A stretch of DNA of 49,499 nucleotides from Mesotaenium endlicherianum (GCA_009602735.1 WELA01001939.1:424437-473935), one strand, 5' to 3'; counted from the stretch's first letter, positions 1-11,777 are shown. A program made the numbers and translations. Notes: generated by a model from the sequence alone, not told the origin.

Positions 1-744
1 GGGGGGGGGAGGGGGTGAGGGGTGTTCATGTGTGTGTGCTTGGTGGTGGCATGTGGGTGGCAATGCGTTCTTGGTAGCTAGATGTAGAAGTTGAGGAAAG
101 GTTTACTTTCTCTTTTTGCAAGTGGAGTGTCAATGATGTTCTAGAACTTGGCTTCTTCCGCCTGATGCTTGTGTCCTGGAGCGCATCTCCCAGTACTTAA
201 TGGGCGTGAATGGCGTGCCCAATGTATGGGTGCGTGATTGGTTCTAAAGAGCTTAGATGGACGCTTCCTGCGTGTGTGTGTGTGGCGACTTGGATCTCCA
301 TCTCAGCGGTCCCAAGACGCATTTGGGTTGCAGCAGCTGCATGCATCTCCTCTGTGCGCCTGCTCCGTTGCTCGTGCGAATGAAGAATAATTTGGTTTTG
401 TTGTCTTAACAGGTTCAACTGAGAGTGAGAGTGGAGGCAGAAGAGGAGCAGAGCAAGCGCGCTTTCTGGAGAAGTCCAAAGCAAATAGGAGATATCCAGC
501 TTGCTTATACATACATCTCATTTGTCCCTCGCTGATGATTGGTCATGGTCAGCAGATGCTCAATCGTGTTGCAAGAAGTCAATCGCTTGGCTTGCTGGCA
601 CTCGCGGAGGATCTTAGAAGGTATTGCCAGATGTTGTCAACGTAAATACAATGTGCCTTATGCCCCAAAAAAAAAAAAAAAGAGAGAAGGGGGACAATAG
701 GCTTGAATATCATTTATGTTTGGAGCTGACTTGCAATGTGCAGT
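1..744. other. Host flank, no gene recognised
   Basis: The window opens with nine G residues and a G-rich tract, probably a contig edge. A 15-base A run lies near 667-681. Short open frames on both strands have no recognisable domain or splice context. I see no gene, RNA or transposon terminus here. Confidence 0.5.
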
Positions 745-2420
745 ATTTAGCAATTGTGGCATATGCTTGCTCCTCTGCGTACTGGTTAAAAAAATATTTT
801 GCATTGCTGTTGTTGTCCTCAAATTTAATGGCCTTTACCTACGATAAACACAAGATGGTACAACCAAGAGTATTAAGCATGCATGTATTCGATCAGCAAT
901 GGTACACTCCATGCACACAGACGTTATTGTAAATAATTGAGCCTTAGGTTGTCACCTAATATTTTCAATAGTTTTTGTTAAATTTTAGGAGCTATAAAGA
1001 GCCAGAAATTGTACATGTCAATCCAATCAATAACTAACTCCCATCTACTTTTAAGCCTGCAACTTTCATTGAGGACATTCAAGTTGATTTGCAAAAATGT
1101 CCTGTGATTGAGGAGGGACCATTGATATTGTATATTTGATGACTTCGACTCGACCTGTCTTGCTCCCAGTTTCAACTTTCAAACCCTAAACTCTTGATGC
1201 TAGCAATTGAGAGTTGCACAGTCATGACAGACATGTTAAGTATGGCGGTGTCTATTCTTTCTCCCTCGCACTTTTAAAGGGTTATGCAATATTAGTTTAA
1301 TTGTTTGTGTAGACCTTGTGTTGCTACTGTTCACTTGGTTTTACTTCCCTTCTTAAGTGACGTCATAAAATAAGCTCTGCTGACCACCTCTGGGGATAGT
1401 TGTATATAGACAGAAGGATTACTTATGTACATTAACTTAATTAGAAGCAATATACATTTGAACCTTGGTCACTCGAGGCCCCCTCGACAAGTGGACGTCG
1501 AAATACGAAGTACGAGGATGAAGTACGAGATAATTTGCAAGAGCACGTTAATTGGTTACGATGTTCTATGATTTTTACTCGTAATCCTTTCAATTCGCGA
1601 AAGCGCACTCACGCTTAAACCTTCGCTCATTTATTTTTAAAAAGTCTTGCCGACGAGCCAGCTCAAGCCCCAGCTCTGCTCGTAAACTCGAAGATGTGGT
1701 CAGCCCGTACCACGCCTCTGGCTTGCTCGACCTGGCTGCGCTGGGCTGCTCTATAGCTAGATTGTTTGTTCAGTAAAGCTTTTGATTCTGGTGGTGCCTT
1801 TGCGTAGGGAGAATTAAATGAGGTTGTAAGTCGGAAATCAAGGGTTCCTTGGAGTAACATCTCTTAATTTATCCGTCAGGGTTTGTTGAAGGAATTCTAG
1901 ACATCATGCAGAACGCTCCAGGGCAAGAAGGGGCATGGGGTGGAGCAGCAACAGCAGGGACAGCAGGGCTCAGAGGAATGAAGACCTCGTGGAGAGGTGA
2001 GTAGTTGTTCATGTAGCTTAATTCATGATTGCTACACACCTGGCGAGATATTTGCTAGGTCCTGACGTTGTAAGGAAGGGACTTGAACGGGGGTCTGTTT
2101 CTTACTTCTTGCAGTCCAGCTCGCTTGTAAAACCGTTAAATTTATTCTAATTCAGTTTGATTATGAAGCATTTGATCTCTTACTTGCAAGGAATGGGTTG
2201 CTTTTGTTCCGTCTGTGTATGTGATTTCAAAAGAAGCCAGCCTGATGTTGCCCAAGTTTTGCTTGTTTTCTTATGCAAGTCAGTTGTAACAGCTCAAAGT
2301 GACTCTTCTGGTTGAAGTAAGAGCTGGAGTCATATATGTGTAAATTGCAACTTTGTTGTTTCATGTTGGGTCACAATGAGCGATGTTCCTCCTCAAGGGT
2401 TATTCATCTGAGTAAGTCCC
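745..2420 (+). repeat. Decayed duplicate of RBP45-like 5' region (left copy)
   Basis: This stretch aligns by eye, with many substitutions and indels, to 44520-46640. Shared landmarks include AAGCATGCATGTA, the purine-rich block after GACGAGCCAGCTCAAGCC near 1653, CAGCCCGTACCACGCCTC near 1702, the start of exon 1, and intron 1 up to the GTTGGGTCACAA(T)GAG block near 2365. The copy therefore covers upstream DNA, 5' UTR, exon 1 and the first few hundred bases of intron 1. No copy of exon 2 or 3 was found downstream. The duplicate lies in the same orientation as the intact gene, about 44 kb away, with the whole transposon stack between them. Confidence 0.8.
1906..1996 (+). pseudogene. Truncated exon 1 of RBP45-like gene
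   Basis: The first 13 codons (MQNAPGQEGAWGG) are identical to the intact gene at 46085. A one-base loss in the Gln-rich tract then shifts the frame. About 75 bases that encode the RNP2 motif (LWIGDL) and the rest of the exon are missing: the sequence jumps from the Lys-Thr-x-Trp codons straight to the GAG|GTGA donor. The remnant ends in frame at a TAG just after the old splice site. It cannot encode an RRM and is a pseudogene fragment from the segmental duplication. The short direct repeat GGAGA/TGGAGAG at the deletion edges fits a microhomology deletion (inference). Confidence 0.85.
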
Positions 2421-5400
2421 TGTAGTATACAGTTTAGCTGTGGACGAATGTGCCTCTGGGCTCTTAATTTTGTTCTTGGCTTCTCTGGCGGGGCAGAATG
2501 CCACAGGCTACGATACAGAGATGGTATGCTTGCTAGTGTGAACCACCTTTGATATGCCTGCCACATTTGAGTGACGGTTTTCACCTTGGCCATCCTTCTT
2601 TTCTCATCAATGACTAAGGTAGAGAATATATCTGTCTGTCGTCTGCAGGTTGGTTGGTTCGATGGAAGGCCAGACTACTCTAATGAAATTTGAAGGCCTC
2701 TTGTGGTGATGTTGAAGGTTGGCATTCTCCTCAGGTATGTTGTTGATAGAAACTCGTTATTTCTAGGCTTACTGGATTTTTGTGGTTCTCTTTTGAGTCA
2801 CAAAGCAGTGTACTCAGCCTCCCTGAACTAGCCTTTAAGATGTGATGATGATGTAATTGCTGTGGTTCCTCTCTTGTGTAATATTAGCAAGTGGTACCGG
2901 TTGCATACGCCACAATATCTCCCAAGTTTTTGTTCACTGTAAGTGGACCTGTGGATTTGGGATCCCCATATGGCGGAAATTCAAAGCAGTTGCAGTTGAG
3001 TCGTTACTGTGACATCGTGATCAGAACAACGAATTTTCAACTGCGACATTCCGGTGGTTAACCTGTTCAGAATCCGGGCCCTTGGCTAAGCTATGTGGGT
3101 TTGACTGGCTACTTAGCAATCTTTTATCTCATGGTTGTTTTACAGGCTGCCGGGCGTGGTAAGCTCTGTCGAGACCCTGCATAGCTGCGGCGACGAGCAG
3201 TGATCACAGGTGTGCTATTTTCCACTTGGGACTTCGTTCTGTTTGTCTTTGCGGGTCTTCCCACTTGGATCTGGTTTACACAGCGTTGCAAAGTGTTTCT
3301 TGTCAGACGCAGTCAGAGGTTGGTTCTTTGTTTTGGCATGGGTAGTCTTCTATTGTGAGAAGCTAGCAGTCCTATTGCCGTGTCCTGCATTGGTGAGCAA
3401 TACTGATTCCTACAATGACATCCTAAATAATGTCTTCAAAGTTTTCAGATCGCCGCCAGCTTTGCCTTCAATGTAGGTTGTTTTTGCAGTGTTGCTGTTG
3501 TGCTTGAAACGAACAGGTATAAGATTTTGGTGCCTTGCCAGTGATGAATATTTATATACTGACCTACATGATGTCTACTATTTAACTCTCTTGCTGAGGC
3601 AATTGGCAGTCATGAACTTCACTTTGAACTCTTTTTTTTGTGCGATTTTTGTGAGAGAAGTTTTACCAGGATAGTTTTAGTTCTATTCTGGCCAGCATAC
3701 TTTCGCTTCTATTAAGTTGGTTTGTGGGTTTACCTAATGTCCGCAAGCCCGTTCCCAGAAGCTATAGCAATGCGGTTGTGGGGATTGAAGCCCCTCATGG
3801 CTATTATGCTGTCACTGCTCGCTATCCCAGCCCTGCGTCACTTGCTTGTTTCTGGGACGTAAGCGGTGGTATATTCCAATTGTTGGATCGATCCAGTGAT
3901 ATCCATTCTGATAGGCTTTTTTATTATTGCTCACTGGGCAGATGGTCACCCGCCGACGACGTTTCACATGACGGACAAATTTTGGAGGATTCTGGAGCAA
4001 CCTTGTTTGGTGTTTGTCTGCAGCAACTTCCAGGTAGTTTTATAATCACTTGTCCTGGACACCTGAATTTATACTTACGGTCTTAGTACGGGGCAGCATT
4101 TCAGGCAGCCAGCCATGGTGTCAATGCGTGAGCAAGGCGTTCTGCTGCCCCAAGAGCACGTGTAATAACTCTGCCTGTATTTCTGACTAGCTGACAGCCT
4201 TGGATTTACTACCCTCGGCTGCTTGAAGCTTGTCTCGGGAAAGCAGGGGGACAAATTACACCCTTCTATAATTAGTGTATGGAAATCATGACTGTTCTGG
4301 ATGCCGACGCCTTTCTAGTTGCTGATGGCAGCTGAGCGTGTGACTGAGTATTTCTGGTAGAGCTTTTCGGCTGCACTTTTTGGCTGCAGGTTCTCTTACT
4401 GGTTGGAGTCACGCCGCCACCACCAGTCATGGATGCACACGGATTCTGGATGAAGCAACGGTGAGCATTTCTAAGCCGTGGCTTTTGTGGCAAGCAAAAT
4501 TCATGTACTTACATTGAAGGCTGGCTGCCTTTTGCGGTGATGATGCTTATAGATCACAATCCTTATCATCTGAGCGCAATCTGATGGCGGAATCTAAGGG
4601 TCTGAGCAAATTGCAGCCATCCCGATATGATCTTGAATATTGCTCAACTTGCAGCTATAAATATCAGCTATAATATTCTATCACGGTCGTTCTTATTGCA
4701 CCAGGCTGCTAATGCTGTGCTATCGGTATCCCTGGCAGGTGGTTCCTGAGGTTGGAAGAATATGTGGGACTTGAAGGAGTTGTTGGTTAGCCAAGCCCAG
4801 CCAAGCTCTTGCCTTGTTAGAGGGTTGACAGTGGTGTAGAACTGTGCCTCTAGTTGGGAAGCAATTCAGTTATGCACAGATGACATCATTTTTGTATTTA
4901 CTTGTGAGACCAATTGATTGTGTTTCACATGCTTAAACGTGATTGAAAGTACAGATTTTGTTGTGGGCGTGTACATTCTTCTCCATCACTTTTAGCTGCC
5001 TCTCTCGGTCGCATTTTGATTTGACTAAATATTGCATTAGTTGTTAGAGTGATGACCAAGGATTTAAGCGCGCGACACATAACATTCATTCCAGATGAGG
5101 GCAATCATGTTCACTTCACCCACACTCTTGGGCTAGAACTACCAATATCTCGCACATTAACCAACCAGATTCATTGAAAATTATTTGGATAAAAAGTAAT
5201 ACAATCTAACTGGCTCCGGTTGTACCCTACAATTTTGCCCTTGCACTAGACCATGAATGGAAAGTGTGTCCATCCTGCCCTTTTATAAAGCGAGCATAAT
5301 TTGAAAGTGCCCAGCTTTGACATGCATAGATATAAACTTTATTCAATGCTAATTACACCACAGTGTGTGGTTCCTTCCCCGCACAATCATGGTAATTTAA

Positions 5401-6571
5401 ATAGGGGTCTTTTCGAACAAAATTGTATCTTTAGGAGCTAGTGCACAATCCTTCCACTTGGGGCGAAGCCTATAACACTAGGTGAGTTGGTCCTTGATGT
5501 AGGCAGCCACCGCTTGAAAGAACCTGATTCAAATTGTAGGTGCTTGTATACTCTGATATCACATTTCTTGGAGCTTTCTTTTAACTCTACTTAGTAGTCA
5601 ACTATCAATTTCACGTGCAACGAGCAGGTTGGTGTCTTGCGTTAAGAGCTTGGTTGTGCATTAATGGCGTAAGCAATACAAGGCAAGTGAGCAGGCTTTG
5701 TTGCAATGAAGTGTATAATATATATGGCTTCATAACCAAAGAAAGAGGCAAATATGAAATATTCCTATTAAGGAGTTTTAGTTGCTCCTTTGTAATATTG
5801 TTGATAGTTGCCACTACGAGTAGGCATGCGGTAGGTCTTAGATGCTTGCAAGCAAAGAGTGATCTTTGGAAATAAGAAATTTGTACTACTCAAAGTGAGC
5901 ACCTCAATACTGAATATTGGTAAGAGAAGAACTAATGAGGTAAGGCCCAAAAGATCAGCGATAGCACACTGAAAGCATCTTCTTAGAGTAGTCCTTGCAA
6001 GGGCTAAAGCTGTGACTTCTTTCACCACTTGTGAACTTCTTCAAGTGATTGGAAACCAATCGAGGAGAGGCCGGATTGCTCGTCACAAGAGAGACACGTG
6101 GCCTTGAAAACACGAGCGATAAAAGTGTCAACTTTTATTGATGACTCTGTCCCTCACAATTTTCCATTAAGGACATCCAAAATGCCTCACAAGGGGCATC
6201 TCCAAAGCTTTAAACTCCTGAGAAACCTGCAAGTTTGGCGCGGATTCAATGCATGAAATTACACTTGGAGAGCTTAATTACTTCTACGAATGTGTTTAGT
6301 TGATGAACTAACATTCCTTTAGCCTAGACACAACTTATACCAATCAAAATTAGGTGCAAGAATATGCCTAGAGCTCCTCATTGGCCGAGCTTACCTTGAC
6401 CACTGTGTACTAGATAGTGTCTAAGGAGTGAATATGTACCTGAGGAAGCTTCCCAAAGTTGTAGGTGATGCACTGACCAGATTATAGCTAATTTGAAGCA
6501 GTGGTAAGATGGAAATGTGAGGTATATGTGCTATGAAGAGCTCACGAACTTAGGTGCGCACAGTAGGCTTC
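2421..6571. other. Host or ancient repeat DNA, nothing recognised
   Basis: About 4.1 kb without a recognisable gene. The longest frames (about 120 codons at 3724-4086 plus, 86 codons at 5615-5875 plus and 5768-6028 minus) have no known motif, no acceptable splice context and no counterpart elsewhere in the window. Further exons of the RBP45-like gene were looked for by their conserved motifs and not seen. The last 600 bases are A/T-rich and run into the old LTR at 6572. Confidence 0.45.
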
Positions 6572-6862
6572 TATAATGAATCAGTATATTGGATAGATAT
6601 ATCATGCATTTAAATATAATAGTTAAATAAGTTCAACCTGCTGAACTTTACTTAATATTAAGTTTGCTGGATATTTAAGACTTAATTAAATGACTCAGCC
6701 GAGAGCAGCAGGCTGAAGTCAATTAGGTCAGCCTGTTGACTACGTCAGCTTGCTAACACATTCTTTTGACAGTCAGCTGACTGCCGTACTCGGTAGCAGC
6801 GAACTGCCTAGTTATGTATCTAAGTGTGGTGTGCTAGATGAGTGGCCAAATGACACCCTTGA
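6572..6862 (+). repeat. E4 5' LTR remnant (LTR family 2), cut by E1
   Basis: The sequence begins TATAATGAATCAGTATATT, a one-base variant of the family-2 start TGTAATGAATCAGTATATT seen at 12810 and 20910. It follows that LTR to the block GATGACACCCTTGA, where E1 starts. It shares private variants with the fragment at 43545-44193 (for example CAATTAGGTCAGCCT and CCTAGTTATGTATCTAAGTGTGG), so these are probably the two LTRs of one old element, E4, that encloses everything between. Flanks GCTTC (6567-6571) and AGTTC (44194-44198) agree at only 3 of 5 bases, so the target duplication is unconfirmed. Confidence 0.75.
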
Positions 6863-7364
6863 TGTAGTGATTTGAGTTATTATATGTTAGTTTGCAAATA
6901 TTTTAATGTTTCCGAATATATTTGGAGTAGTATTGTGTGGATTCAAGTATGAATAGGTACTCTAGTGACTTGGTTCATGTCCTTTGAACCTTCTAAGGCA
7001 TTTTCAAAGTTAGAGGAAAGACCTAGAAGAACTCCACGTGGCAAAAGTCAAATGTGCCATTTTAGGTCAAAAGGACATGTGCACATTATTCTAGAAAGAG
7101 GTGGCAAGTTTTGGGATGTGTTGGGTGCCAACACATCAACACACACCTTCCTATAAATTACTTATGTAGCAAGTACATAAACAAGAGCTAGAACATAGAA
7201 AGACATTCCAGAGCCACTCTTGTACTTGCCAAAATCCAGAAATATATTAACTTTCAAGAAGCCATCTCTCTTTCAAGAAGCTACCACTTGTGTTCAAAGA
7301 TCCTTGTCTTGAATAGATAAAGTATTATATTTCACTAAGTACTTTATCTATCTGTTTCACTACA
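6863..7364 (+). repeat. E1 5' LTR (LTR family 1)
   Basis: 502 bp, TGTAGTGATTTGAG at the start and CTGTTTCACTACA at the end, so the terminal inverted repeat is TGTAGTGA/TCACTACA with one mismatch. A TATA-like box (TATAAAT, 7152-7158) lies about 210 bp before the end and would place the transcription start in the last third. Further family copies: 11213-11777 (solo, plus), 22272-22559 (truncated) and 32327-32829 (solo, minus). Confidence 0.9.
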
Positions 7365-7365
7365 G

Positions 7366-7377
7366 TGGTATCGGAGC
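7366..7377 (+). promoter_or_regulatory. E1 primer binding site (tRNA-iMet)
   Basis: TGGTATCGGAGC begins one base after the LTR. It matches the usual plant initiator-tRNA-Met site TGGTATCAGAGC except for one transition. The identical variant is used by E2 (13556) and E3 (31045). Confidence 0.9.
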
Positions 7378-7401
7378 TAGGCACTTTGGTAGCACAAGAA
7401 G

Positions 7402-8682
7402 ATGGCCGATCCTCAAGACCAACAGCAAGCTTTCGAAGGAGGCCCTTCCTCTCCAAGAGAACCTCCTCCAGCGCCGTTGGGAGAGCCCACTCAAGAAAAT
7501 TTGCAACAACAAGAAGCACAACAAGGAGGAGCACACCCTCCTCTAGCGGCGATGGGAGAGCCCACTCAAGAAAATCTGCAACAACAAGAAGCACCACAAG
7601 GAGGAGCACCGTCAAATCCCGTGGCAGCCGCTATAGCAAAGTTAACCCCACCACAAGGAGTTCCCGCAAATGAGTGGGCAGCCTTCCTAATGACCGTCCA
7701 CAACCAAGTGGGCTTGGCCACCTATGAAGCAACCGTGCAAGCGTCAAGAGAAGCTATGGTTGCCATGGTTGCCCCTATTGCAAGCAATGCTCAAAATCCA
7801 GCCCCGGCTCAAGCGCCTCCACAAGAGCCAACCAGAGCAAGGAAACTCATCAAGCCCGGCAAACCCGACACTTTCAACCCCGGGAAAGGTGCCAGCCTCA
7901 ATTTATGGCTCTACCAAGTGGAGACGTACATCGCATTTCTTGAAGTACCCGAGGAGGACTACGTTCTCTTTGCCGCTATCTTACTTAGAGGAGCAGCAAC
8001 ATCATGGTGGCGTAACTATCAAGCGGCTATATATCAAGCTATGGCGCACCCCATGCTCGGCCAAGAGCCCCCACCATCATATGCAAGATGGGTAGATTTT
8101 TGTGAGGCCCTCAAGAAGCAATTCATGCCCATCAATGCGGAGAAGATTGCCCGAAAAAAGCTCCACCATCTCAAGCAAACGACGTCCGTTCAAGAGTATA
8201 CATCCAGATTTCACGCCCTCACTCTTGAGAACCCCAACATGTCTCTTGAGGAGAAGATTGACCGCTACATCTTTGGCCTCAAGCCCAAGGTGGCAAAGGA
8301 AGTGGAATTACGCGACTTGACGGACTTCTCAAGGATCATTGAAGTGGCCCAAAAGGTGGATACCTTGGATTTCAAGCACTCCGTGCCTTCATCTTCACGG
8401 GTACCGGCGAGACGGGTGTACGCAACCCCTTCCACATCCGAATCTGGACCCACACCCATGGAAATCGGAGTTATTAAAAGGGACCCCGCGGCTGCTCGGA
8501 AGAGTGGAAGACCCTCCAATGACACTTATGATGCAAGAAACCAGCAAGGAGTGAAAGCAAGACTCTCCCCGGCTGAAAAAGAAGCTCTCATGACGGCTGG
8601 ACTATGCTTCTATTGCAAGGAAAAGGGCCATCGTGCACTTTCATGCCCCAAAAAGTTGTCAAAAAACGGACAGCGCCGGTAG
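7402..8682 (+). CDS. gag: E1 Gag polyprotein
   Basis: A 426-codon open frame starting 24 bases after the primer site. The N-terminus (residues about 1-80) is Gln/Pro-rich and contains a duplicated block GEPTQENLQQQEA. The middle (about 155-300) carries the retrotransposon Gag capsid pattern with the paired Trp of SWWRNYQ and the LKKQF motif. A CCHC zinc knuckle (CFYCKEKGHRALSC) lies at about 402-415. Gag packages the element RNA into virus-like particles in the cytoplasm. The frame is intact although pol is ruined. The start is the first ATG after the primer site, in good context (GAAGATGGC). The stop codon TAG falls in a hairpin just after an A AAA AAC slippery site, so a minority of products would read on into pol. 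Confidence 0.9.
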   Translation: MADPQDQQQAFEGGPSSPREPPPAPLGEPTQENLQQQEAQQGGAHPPLAAMGEPTQENLQQQEAPQGGAPSNPVAAAIAKLTPPQGVPANEWAAFLMTVHNQVGLATYEATVQASREAMVAMVAPIASNAQNPAPAQAPPQEPTRARKLIKPGKPDTFNPGKGASLNLWLYQVETYIAFLEVPEEDYVLFAAILLRGAATSWWRNYQAAIYQAMAHPMLGQEPPPSYARWVDFCEALKKQFMPINAEKIARKKLHHLKQTTSVQEYTSRFHALTLENPNMSLEEKIDRYIFGLKPKVAKEVELRDLTDFSRIIEVAQKVDTLDFKHSVPSSSRVPARRVYATPSTSESGPTPMEIGVIKRDPAAARKSGRPSNDTYDARNQQGVKARLSPAEKEALMTAGLCFYCKEKGHRALSCPKKLSKNGQRR

Positions 8683-8696
8683 GCCAGGAGCCTACC
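8661..8696 (+). promoter_or_regulatory. E1 gag-pol -1 frameshift signal
   Basis: The slippery heptamer A AAA AAC (8661-8667) lies in the gag frame 15 bases before the gag stop. Ten bases later comes a perfect hairpin with stem GGTAGGC (8678-8684), loop CAGGA and stem GCCTACC (8690-8696). Slippage by -1 enters exactly the frame in which protease and RT are read. The arrangement (canonical heptamer, short spacer, stem) is that of known -1 frameshift sites; activity is inferred. Confidence 0.75.
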
Positions 8697-11212
8697 ACCC
8701 CAAGACCCACTTCACGAGAAGGCAACACGCCAAGTGAGGTGGAGACCCCCGTTGAAGACGACGTTCCAGCCCCAATGAGTTTGAGAGGTAACCTTGGAGG
8801 AGAGAAGGTCCACATCTTGGTGGATAGCGGAGCTCAAGGCAACTTCATCGCTGCAGATTTTGCCACCAAGCACGGAATTACTATGCGAACTCTTGACCAC
8901 GACGAGGAGATTATGATGCCCGCCAAATTCTCTTATACTACCGCTTCCAAGAAGACGTACTCCTTGTTATACTCTATCAAGTTCTTCAAGGATAGAGTGG
9001 TGTTCTCCCCCATGCAATTGGGCAAGTACGACGTCATCCTAGGGACGCCTTGGTTGACCAAGCACAACACCCAAGTTGATTAGAGAGACGGTACTATCAA
9101 GATCAAGAATGACATCACTTCAAGAATCTGTATTTTGCGCGCAATCCAGAATATTCAGACCCAAGACATCAAGAAGCCAGCACACGAGATACTATTGTCC
9201 ACCCTCCAACTCAAGAGACTTGTGAGGAAGGGACACGAGCTTCTTTTGACCTCGATCACGCCAAAAGACATCAAGAAAGACATTGAGAGTCAAGAAGGCA
9301 GCCCCATTCCCATGGAGATACAAGAAGTCTTAGAGGACTACAAAGAAGTATTCTCCCCGGAATTGCCCAAGGGCTTACCCCCCAAGAGATTCGTAGACCA
9401 CAAGATAGAGTTGGAGCCCGGAAGCAAGCCCATCTCTCGACCTACGTTCAAAATGTCATACACGGAGCTAGACGAAGTCAAGAAGCAAATCAAGGAGCTA
9501 CTGGAGCATGGTTTCATTCGACCTAGCCAGTCGCCATTTGGAGCCCCGGTGCTATTTGTCAAGAAGAAAGATGGTACCTTGAGGATGTGTGTGGACTATC
9601 GCGCCCTCAACAAGATCACCATCAAAACTCGATACCCACTGCCGCGCATGGATGAGCTTATGGACCGGCTGGTTGGAGCCAAGTACTTCACGAAGGTGGA
9701 CTTGAGAAGCAGCTACCACCAGATTCGCATCGCTGAACCTGACATAGAGAAGACGGCGTTCAGGACAAGATATGGACATTTTGAGTTCATGGTCCTGCCA
9801 TTTGGACTCACCAACGCGCCAGCAACTTTCATGACTATGATGAACACCATATTTTAGCGCATTATGGACAAATGTGTGGTGGTATTCATCGATGACATCC
9901 TTATCTACAGCAAGACCCTTGAAGAGCATGCGAGACACTTGAAAGAAGTCCTTGAAGTATTGAAGCAAAACAAGCTATTTGCGAAGGAGTCAAAGTGCGA
10001 GTTTGCCAAACAAGAAGTGGAGTTCCTAGGTCTCCACGTGACTGCTGATGGCATCAAGATAGACCCCAAGAAGACCACGGTGGTGGAGGAATGGCCAACC
10101 CCCACGACCAAGAAAGAACTCCAGTCATTCTTGGGATTTGCCAATTGGTACAGAAAATTCATCCAAGGCTTCTCGCACATAGCAGCCCCCCTGACAGATC
10201 TACTCAAGAAGGACAGGCTATATACATGGACCGAGAAAGAGGAAGAGGCATTTCAAGAGTTAAAGCGAAGATTGACCACATCCCCGGTGCTCACACTCCC
10301 AAGTCCAAACCCAGATTGGCCCTTCCACGTCATCACCGATGCATCTTCCTATGCAATAGGAGCAATCCTGCTTCAAGACCAAGGCAAGGGACTGCAGCCC
10401 ATTGCCTACGAGTCTAAGAAGCTAAATCCAGCCGAGCAAAACTATACAACCACGGAGCGAGAGGCATTGGCGATTATTCATGCCTTGAAGGTTTGGCGCT
10501 GCTACGTTGAAGGACGCAAAATGCTGGTCACTACGGACCACGAAGCGTTGAAGCACCTCCAGACGCAGCCGTATCTCTCAAGGAGACAAGCAAGATGGAG
10601 CGGATACTTGCAACAATACAACATCACGATTCAGTACCAGCCCGGCAAGACAAACCCGGCTGACCCCCTCTCAAGACTGCAATTAAATGCAGTGATGGTA
10701 TCCCTGAAGACAGATCTGGAAGCTCGATTTTCAGCCGCCTATGAAAGAGACCCTTACTACAAGAACGGAGAAGCAGCCTTGGACCCATGCAAGAAGCAAG
10801 AAGGCAATTATTGGGTGAGGCAAGATACGGGCCAGAGATGTGTTCCTAATGACTTAGACCTCCGGCTCTTGCTTCTACGAGAAGCACACGACAACCCTCT
10901 TGGAGGACACTTTGGAATCCTAAGGACCACGGGCGTTCTAGCCAGGACTTATTGCTGGCCAGGCATGTCTAAGCAAGTCAAGGAGTACTGCAGGAGCTGT
11001 GACACATGCCAAAGAATCAAGCCATCATCGCAAAAGGCGGGAGGACTCCTCCAACCACTACCAATCCTCGAAAGACAATGGACGGACATCTCAATGGACC
11101 TTGTCGTGGACTTGCCCGTGACACTTCGAGGCCGTAATGCAATACTCACGGTGGTGGATAGACTTACCAAGATGGCTCAATTTATTCCCACGACGACTAA
11201 GGCCACAGCACC
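8667..11212 (+). pseudogene. pol: E1 Pol, part 1: protease, RT, RNase H, integrase N-half
   Basis: Read in the -1 frame relative to gag. In order: aspartic protease with LVDSGAQGNF (near 8820); reverse transcriptase with [12 protein letters not shown] and the catalytic FIDDIL (near 9885, a YxDD variant); RNase H starting ITDASSYAIGAI (near 10333); integrase zinc finger with the two His of AHDNPLGGH and CRSCDTC (near 10883-11005); and the first catalytic Asp in ISMDLVVDL (near 11090). Two in-frame TAG codons interrupt it, at 9081-9083 (Trp expected) and 9855-9857 (Gln expected). Both are C:G to T:A transitions. The frame is then cut by a solo LTR at 11213. Non-functional. Confidence 0.92.
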
Positions 11213-11777
11213 TGTAGTGATTTGAGTTATTATATATTACTTTGCATATATTTTAATGTTTTCAAATATATTTGGAGAAGTATTGTGTGGAGTTAAGTGT
11301 GAATAGGTACTCTAGTAACTTGGTTCATGTCCTTTGAACCTTCCAAGGCATTTTCGAAGTTAGAGGAAGGACCTAGAAGAACTCCATGTGGCAAAAGTCA
11401 NNNNNNNNNNNNNNNNNNNNNNNNNNNNNNNNNNNNNNNNNNNNNNNNNNNNNNNNNNNNNNNNNNNNNNNNNNNNNNNNNNNNNNNNNNNNNNNNNNNN
11501 NNNNNNNNNNNNNNNNNNNNNNNNNNNNNNNNNNNNNNNNNNNNNNNNNNNNNNNNNNNNNNNNNNNNNNNNNNNNNNNNNNNNNNNNNNNNNNNNNNNN
11601 NNNNNNNNNNNNNNNNNNNNNNNNNCAGAGCCACTCTTGTACTTGCCAAAATCCAGAAATATATTAACTTTCAAGAAGCCATCTCTCTTTCAAGAAGCTA
11701 CCACTTGTGTTCAAAGATCCTTGTCTTGAATAAAGTATTCTATTTCACTAAGTACTTTATCTATCTGTTTCACTACA
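11213..11777 (+). repeat. Solo LTR (family 1) inside E1 integrase, contains assembly gap
   Basis: The left part (11213-11400) and right part (11626-11777) match the two ends of the 502-bp LTR at 6863. The part missing in the N run corresponds to about 158 bp of that LTR. The element is flanked by a perfect 5-bp duplication GCACC (11208-11212 and 11778-11782). Removing the insert and one GCACC restores the integrase reading frame exactly. Because the gap lies within the LTR, a full element with two LTRs collapsed by the assembler cannot be excluded. Confidence 0.88.
11401..11625. other. Assembly gap (225 N)
   Basis: A run of 225 N. The flanking LTR halves predict about 158 bases if this is a simple solo LTR, so the gap length is not reliable evidence of the missing sequence. 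Confidence 0.99.

Noticed and set aside
3724..4086. 120-codon plus-strand frame in the left flank
   Set aside because: No recognisable motif, no homolog in the window and no splice context. Chance frame is the simpler reading.
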